Below, piece after piece: positions 15,087 through 17,411 of a stretch of 17,411 bases of DNA. The DNA is taken from assembly GCA_013349725.1 (NCBI GenBank), contig DUZB01000030.1:1-17411 (forward strand), read 5' to 3'. The translations under genes and the position numbers were made by a program. The stretch is from Deltaproteobacteria bacterium. Its GTDB lineage: Bacteria > Desulfobacterota > DSM-4660 > Desulfatiglandales > Desulfatiglandaceae. Positions within the stretch are counted from its first letter, which is position 1, and each line of letters begins with the position of its first letter. The notes beneath the pieces are model-generated. The model had not been told where the DNA came from. It was given only the letters and a program-made list of their open reading frames with translations, and made no database searches.

Positions 15087-17411
15087 ATGACTTGTTCTGT
15101 TCGGATGTGCACGGCCCTTTTTTTGGTCGTCTGTTTGTTCGCTTTTATCACAGAGGCTCAACCCGCCCATGCTGCTGTCACCAAGGTCTGGGCCAATAAC
15201 GGGGAAGACAAGGTGACCCGGGATGAGCTCCGCGCCTATTCAGGGTCTGACGTAACCAATTCAGTATGGAACGGAAATCTAATATCCCTGTTCGGAGCCA
15301 AAAACGAAGTGATTTCTTTTAACATGGTCATGGAGGCGACAAACGCAACTGCCCAGAATGTTTCGGTTTCCTTTGATACCCTGACAGGTCCGGACGGCGC
15401 ACTGATCCATTCAGGTTCTGCTTTAGGCAACGGCGTCTTCAACTGGGTGGGGCGCAATATCGAACTGTTTTATATCCGCTATCTTGAAATCAAGGGGCTG
15501 AGCCATGATCTCGGTTACAATGCTACCTATGATGAGCGTCATGTTCCCAAGCGGTTACGAAGGCCCTGGACAGGTGAAGGGGATGCTACCGGAACCTGGG
15601 AAGACAGGCCGGACCATAATAAATTTTATCCCGATATTGCCGTGCCCCTGGAGCTGGTGCCGCAGTTTACGATCGCCGCCAATTCCAACCAGAGCATCTG
15701 GGCCGATATCTATATTCCCAAAACAGCATCACGGGGGGTATACCAGGGAACCGTATTTATAAAGGAAAACGGAACAACGATTTATTCTATACCGGTGTCG
15801 CTGACAGTAAGGGATTTTGCCCTGCCCGATTATCCGTCAGCTCCGACCATGCTCTATTTAAGTAATGAAAACATTAATTATCGCTATCTGGGATCGGAAT
15901 ACATTGAACCGGGAACCAGTGATTACCAAAAATCTCTGGCGATCATAAATCGCCATTTCCAGGTTGCCCATCGCCATAAGATTTCCCTCATAGACAACTA
16001 CATTGAGGTGAGCCAGATGAACGAGGCTTGGCGGGACAGGCTGAACGGAACCCTTTTCACAATGGCAAACGGGTATGACGGGCCCGGCATGGGGACAGGC
16101 AACAATGTTTACTCCATCGGTACTTACAGTTCATGGAACTGGGGTTCCTGGCAGGCGGATTCAAAGGCTGATATGTGGTCTAACACCAATGCCTGGGTGA
16201 ACTGGTTCGATGCCCAGGCTTTTGTGACGTCTACCGAATATTTTTTATATCTCATTGACGAATCAGATGAGTATGCAACCCAAGAACAATGGGCCCAGTG
16301 GATGGATACCAATCCCGGATCAGGGAAAAAGATGATGTCCATGGCAACCATTTCAAATCCGACAGCCTGGGAAAACAGCATCCCATCCCTTGATATTCCA
16401 ACGTCAGGCATTGCTTTGGGTATTACCAGCCTCTGGGAAAATGCAACCACCGCCCTGGTGCAGAATCCGGGAAAACGATTTTACTACTACAACGGGGCCC
16501 GCCCCGCCTCAGGAACCTTCTGCACGGAGGATGACGGTGTGGCGCTGCGTATCAATGGCTGGATACAGCATAAAAAGAAGATCGATCGGTGGTTTTACTG
16601 GGAGAGCACCTATTACGACAACTACCAAGGGGGGCAGGGCCAGACGGATGTCTTCACCAGGGCCCAGACCTATGGTGCCAAAGAACCGGGGCTTGATACT
16701 GAATTTGCCTTGGGAGAGTACGGCTGGAACTATACGAACGGCGACGGGGTTCTCTTTTATCCCGGTTCTGACCTTCACTATACCGGGCAGAGCTACGGGG
16801 TAGACGGCCCATTTGCTTCCCTGCGCCTGAAACACTGGCGCCGAGGCATCCAGGATGCCGACTACCTTGCCCTGGCCGATGCCGTGGATTCAGGAGCAAC
16901 CCGTGCCATCGTTGAGCGCATGATACCAAAGGTGTTGTGGGAGTACGGTGTGGCAAATGAGGAAGATCCGACCTATGTTTATACCAATATCAGTTGGTCC
17001 ATCGACCCGGATAAGTGGGAAGCGGCCAGAAAGGAATTGGCAGATATCATCGAAGGCGCTGTTCCCGGGGGGATAGATCCCACTCCGGAAATAAAAGCCA
17101 ACGGCGGGGACGGTCCCTTGGTCATCTCCCATGGCGAGAACCTCACCTTCACTGTCTCCCTTTCCTGTGGGGACCACTGTGGAGGAAATGCGGATTGGTG
17201 GGTTGTGGAATTGGCTCCTTCAGAAGCTATCAACTACTTTGACCTATCCACAGGCTCAATGGTTGCGGGTCTCCTTCCAACATATCAAGGCCCTCTATTC
17301 GGCTTTGGCAGCGCACAGCTGTTGAATTCCTCTGATTTGTCAGCAGGCACTCACATTTTCTGCTTTGGTGTTGACCTGAATATGGACGGCTCATTAAATA
17401 CCGATTCCCTA
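15087..17411 (+). CDS. Secreted GH123-like DUF4091 glycoside hydrolase, 3' partial
   Basis: An uninterrupted frame of 775 codons runs off the window end. The ATG at 15087 follows AAGGAG (15073-15078) with 8-nt spacing and encodes a signal peptide cleaved near AHA-A (29-30), so the protein is exported. Residues about 40-250 look like an all-beta N-terminal domain. About 255-600 fit a TIM-barrel glycoside hydrolase: an Asp-Glu pair (D391-E392 in LIDESDE) matches the catalytic D-E pair of GH123 N-acetylgalactosaminidases. [17 protein letters not shown] (581-595) is the DUF4091 signature, and RWFYWE precedes it. From about 667 a separate beta domain begins ([23 protein letters not shown]), a C-terminal module I associate with Desulfobacterota secreted proteins. 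It should end shortly after the window. The substrate is unknown; beta-GalNAc-like sugars are suggested by family only. Confidence 0.8.
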   Translation, partial: MTCSVRMCTALFLVVCLFAFITEAQPAHAAVTKVWANNGEDKVTRDELRAYSGSDVTNSVWNGNLISLFGAKNEVISFNMVMEATNATAQNVSVSFDTLTGPDGALIHSGSALGNGVFNWVGRNIELFYIRYLEIKGLSHDLGYNATYDERHVPKRLRRPWTGEGDATGTWEDRPDHNKFYPDIAVPLELVPQFTIAANSNQSIWADIYIPKTASRGVYQGTVFIKENGTTIYSIPVSLTVRDFALPDYPSAPTMLYLSNENINYRYLGSEYIEPGTSDYQKSLAIINRHFQVAHRHKISLIDNYIEVSQMNEAWRDRLNGTLFTMANGYDGPGMGTGNNVYSIGTYSSWNWGSWQADSKADMWSNTNAWVNWFDAQAFVTSTEYFLYLIDESDEYATQEQWAQWMDTNPGSGKKMMSMATISNPTAWENSIPSLDIPTSGIALGITSLWENATTALVQNPGKRFYYYNGARPASGTFCTEDDGVALRINGWIQHKKKIDRWFYWESTYYDNYQGGQGQTDVFTRAQTYGAKEPGLDTEFALGEYGWNYTNGDGVLFYPGSDLHYTGQSYGVDGPFASLRLKHWRRGIQDADYLALADAVDSGATRAIVERMIPKVLWEYGVANEEDPTYVYTNISWSIDPDKWEAARKELADIIEGAVPGGIDPTPEIKANGGDGPLVISHGENLTFTVSLSCGDHCGGNADWWVVELAPSEAINYFDLSTGSMVAGLLPTYQGPLFGFGSAQLLNSSDLSAGTHIFCFGVDLNMDGSLNTDSL

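Noticed and set aside
16124..17233. Minus-strand open frames opposite the DUF4091 gene
   Set aside because: They are shadows of the long plus-strand frame, which has a signal peptide and family motifs.

Overview
The window looks like part of a chromosome from a Gram-negative, probably sulfate-reducer-like Desulfobacterota (old Deltaproteobacteria) species. That placement is an inference. It rests on the Bat operon, an MCE lipid transporter, two outer-membrane-type lipoproteins, a C-terminal secreted-protein domain I associate with that group, and tandem 7-nt repeats in the gaps between genes. No rRNA, tRNA, CRISPR array, transposase, phage gene or defence gene was seen.

Layout. Bases 3-5317 hold a tight plus-strand bat operon: batA (5' end cut off by the window), a batB-batC fusion, batD and batE, with ends overlapping or 1 nt apart. 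The products are membrane-anchored von Willebrand A (vWA) and TPR proteins of the aerotolerance/MoxR-associated type. A six-helix potassium-channel-like gene follows (5392-6087) after a heptamer repeat. It converges on a minus-strand pair, gpmI then pgm (9463-6168), which encodes two hexose/triose phosphate enzymes. The gpmI product carries plant/trypanosomatid-type motifs.

Bases 9464-10067 are non-coding. They contain a probable gpmI promoter and a 182-bp foldback (MITE-like) element. A small Lcl/DUF1566 lipoprotein gene (10068-10571) precedes an Mla-type phospholipid transport set: a STAS-MlaE fusion permease, a single-MCE-domain MlaD with a long helical tail, a PqiC-type auxiliary lipoprotein and, after a gap, the ATPase MlaF (10681-14467). 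A 619-bp gap (14468-15086) follows. It holds a strong ribosome-binding site in front of a 9-codon ORF. The window ends inside a large secreted protein with a GH123/DUF4091-type glycoside hydrolase domain (15087-17411, 3' end missing).

How they fit together. The bat products and the Mla set both act at the cell envelope, while gpmI and pgm are housekeeping carbon metabolism. No undescribed multi-gene system is convincingly visible. The observations most worth following are the foldback element, the short-period tandem repeats in five gaps (some abutting start codons that lack a Shine-Dalgarno), the mini-ORF and the truncated DUF4091 enzyme.
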